DNA of 64,000 nt from Sphingobium sp. CR2-8 (GTDB taxonomy: Bacteria > Pseudomonadota > Alphaproteobacteria > Sphingomonadales > Sphingomonadaceae): the NCBI RefSeq assembly GCF_035818615.1, contig NZ_JAYKZY010000001.1:474501-538500 (forward strand), in the 5' to 3' direction. The notes below the pieces were generated by a model. It made no database searches and was not told the origin of the DNA. It worked only from the letters and a program-made list of their open reading frames with translations. A program made the position numbers and the translations under genes. Every line of letters begins with the position of its first letter. Position 1 is the first letter of the stretch. Positions 63,023-64,000 of the stretch are shown here, piece after piece.

Positions 63023-63062
63023 CTGTCTTCAAATTGCAACCAAACCGTAGCGTCACTGTCGC
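63023..63062. promoter_or_regulatory. Possible Pho box between phoD and a TBDT
   Basis: Four 7-mers recur with exact 11-bp period: CTGTCTT, TTGCAAC, CCGTAGC and CTGTCGC at 63023, 63034, 63045 and 63056. The outer two match the PhoB half-site CTGTCAT at five positions; the inner two match poorly. The first two 4-nt spacers are both CAAA. Weak but well-placed. Confidence 0.3.
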
Positions 63063-63115
63063 GCCGTGCGCGTAGCGGCGCACCACCGATCATCCAGATC
63101 GGGGGGAAATTTAGC

Positions 63116-64000
63116 ATGAAGTTCAGGACAATTCTGTCGACGTCCGCGACCTGCATCCTGCTGTTGAACGCAGCGGCGCAGGCCCAGACGTCTTCAGGAG
63201 AGGGCAATGCGCCCGCAGCCACCCCGGCAGAGGGCGACGCGGCGCAGGACGAAATCGTGGTCTATGGCCAGGGCAAGGTGCGGCAGGAACAGACGGTGTC
63301 GGCCAAGGCGATCGAGATACTCGCGCCGGGTAGTTCACCGCTGAAGGCTGTCGCGCGCCTGCCCGGCGTGGCGTTGCAGAGTTCCGATCCGTTCGGTTCC
63401 TATGAACTGGGCACGCGCCTGTCGGTCCGCGGCTTCAACCAGAGCCAGATGGGCTATACGCTGGATGGCGTGCCGCTGGGCGACATGTTCTACAACGGCC
63501 ATAACGGCCTGCATGTCAGCCGCGCGATCGCGGCGGAAAATATTGCGCGGGTGGATGTGTCGCAGGGCGCTGGCGCGCTGGGCATCGCGTCGACCAGCAA
63601 TCTGGGCGGCAATCTGGAATTCGTGTCGCGTGCGCCGTCGCAGGAGATGGGCGGGGAAATCGCCGCCACCTACGGCATGTACGATACCGCCCATATCTAT
63701 GCGCGTCTGGAAAGCGGCGAACTGCCAAGCGGCACGCTGATTTCGCTGTCGGGCGTCTATCATGACGCCGACAAGTGGAAGGGTTTCGGCAAGCAGACCG
63801 ATCGCAAGGTCAATGGCAAGGTCGTACAGAAGATCGGCGACGCGACGCTGACTGGCTGGGTCAATTATTCGCTGCACAAGGAACGCAATTATGCGGACCT
63901 GTCGCCCGCCACGCTCAACCGGATCGGCTATGATCTGGATTTCCTGGCGCCGGACTTCGACACGGCGGTGCGCATGTCGCAGGTGAACGCCAACCGCACG
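63116..64000 (+). CDS. TonB-dependent receptor (partial, runs off the window)
   Basis: The open frame from ATG 63116 continues without a stop to the window end (295 codons). It has a signal peptide (ATCILLLNAAAQAQ), TonB box DEIVVYGQGKV, and a plug with ARLPGVALQSSDPFGSYELG and SVRGFNQSQMGYTLDGVPLG. A GGGGGG-AAA SD lies upstream. It is divergent from phoD, so uptake of a phosphorylated compound or phosphate-limited expression is plausible. The barrel is outside the window. Confidence 0.92.
   Translation, partial: MKFRTILSTSATCILLLNAAAQAQTSSGEGNAPAATPAEGDAAQDEIVVYGQGKVRQEQTVSAKAIEILAPGSSPLKAVARLPGVALQSSDPFGSYELGTRLSVRGFNQSQMGYTLDGVPLGDMFYNGHNGLHVSRAIAAENIARVDVSQGAGALGIASTSNLGGNLEFVSRAPSQEMGGEIAATYGMYDTAHIYARLESGELPSGTLISLSGVYHDADKWKGFGKQTDRKVNGKVVQKIGDATLTGWVNYSLHKERNYADLSPATLNRIGYDLDFLAPDFDTAVRMSQVNANRT

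Noticed and set aside
1-64000. CRISPR arrays, tRNA, rRNA, insertion sequences or prophage genes
   Set aside because: No regularly spaced repeats, cloverleaf-like segments, transposase motifs or phage structural genes were seen on either strand.

Overview
The window looks like chromosomal DNA from a sphingomonad-type alphaproteobacterium (Sphingobium, Sphingomonas or Novosphingobium like). Evidence: high GC, four TonB-dependent receptors (TBDTs) in 64 kb, tightly packed genes with ATGA or TGATG overlaps, several TTG and GTG starts behind good Shine-Dalgarno (SD) sequences, and many acyl-CoA and sugar-acid catabolic genes. No tRNA, rRNA, CRISPR array, transposase or phage gene was found. The genus is inferred, not demonstrated.

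Layout. 1-3.5 kb: a TetR regulator divergent from an acyl-CoA dehydrogenase, thiolase and HSD10-like dehydrogenase operon (beta-oxidation or branched-chain acyl-CoA degradation). 3.5-6.6 kb: a GH13 alpha-glucosidase, two small proteins and a CDP-alcohol phosphatidyltransferase. 6.6-14.7 kb: a tripartite RND efflux operon divergent from an OmpR-type two-component system; the shared upstream region carries three GTATC repeats exactly 10 bp apart. 14.7-17 kb: a DUF3649-PepSY-DUF3325 membrane operon behind a 19-bp Fur-box-like palindrome. 17.3-25.1 kb: a GGDEF-EAL protein, a TBDT, a secreted beta-helix protein, a maleylacetoacetate-isomerase-like GST and a TetR regulator. 25.2-26.9 kb: a long acyl-CoA dehydrogenase.

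27-33 kb: a four-gene signalling operon with a CHASE3-GAF-kinase-REC-REC-REC hybrid kinase, CheR, CheB and a REC-histidine kinase, with no chemoreceptor. The hybrid kinase is split by a one-base frameshift in a run of six G. 33.3-43.2 kb: branched-chain amino acid catabolism, with mmsA (valine) and a leucine operon (isovaleryl-CoA dehydrogenase, both methylcrotonyl-CoA carboxylase subunits, a MaoC-like hydratase and a CitE-like lyase). Each block faces a divergent LysR gene with a palindrome between them. A truncated cysQ remnant lies between the two LysR genes.

43.3-49.1 kb: a palindromic repeat, an HNH protein, an HxlR regulator divergent from a PRISE-type reductase, and a TBDT-phospholipase C pair. 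49.3-61.4 kb: a probable sugar-acid or uronate utilisation locus with glycerate kinase, hydroxyacid dehydrogenase, a decayed TauD-family dioxygenase, 5-dehydro-4-deoxyglucarate dehydratase, LysR, a secreted carboxylesterase, a Tat-exported protein of no recognised family, an ACS-family MFS transporter and a large TBDT. 61.4-64 kb: a PhoD phosphatase divergent from a TBDT that runs off the window.

The points most worth a second look are the receptor-less CheR/CheB kinase module with its homopolymer frameshift, the MaoC plus CitE pair standing where methylglutaconyl-CoA hydratase and HMG-CoA lyase are expected, the unrecognised Tat protein in the sugar-acid locus, and several strong palindromes or phased repeats in divergent promoter regions. 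Every functional assignment rests on reading motifs by eye; no database search was possible.
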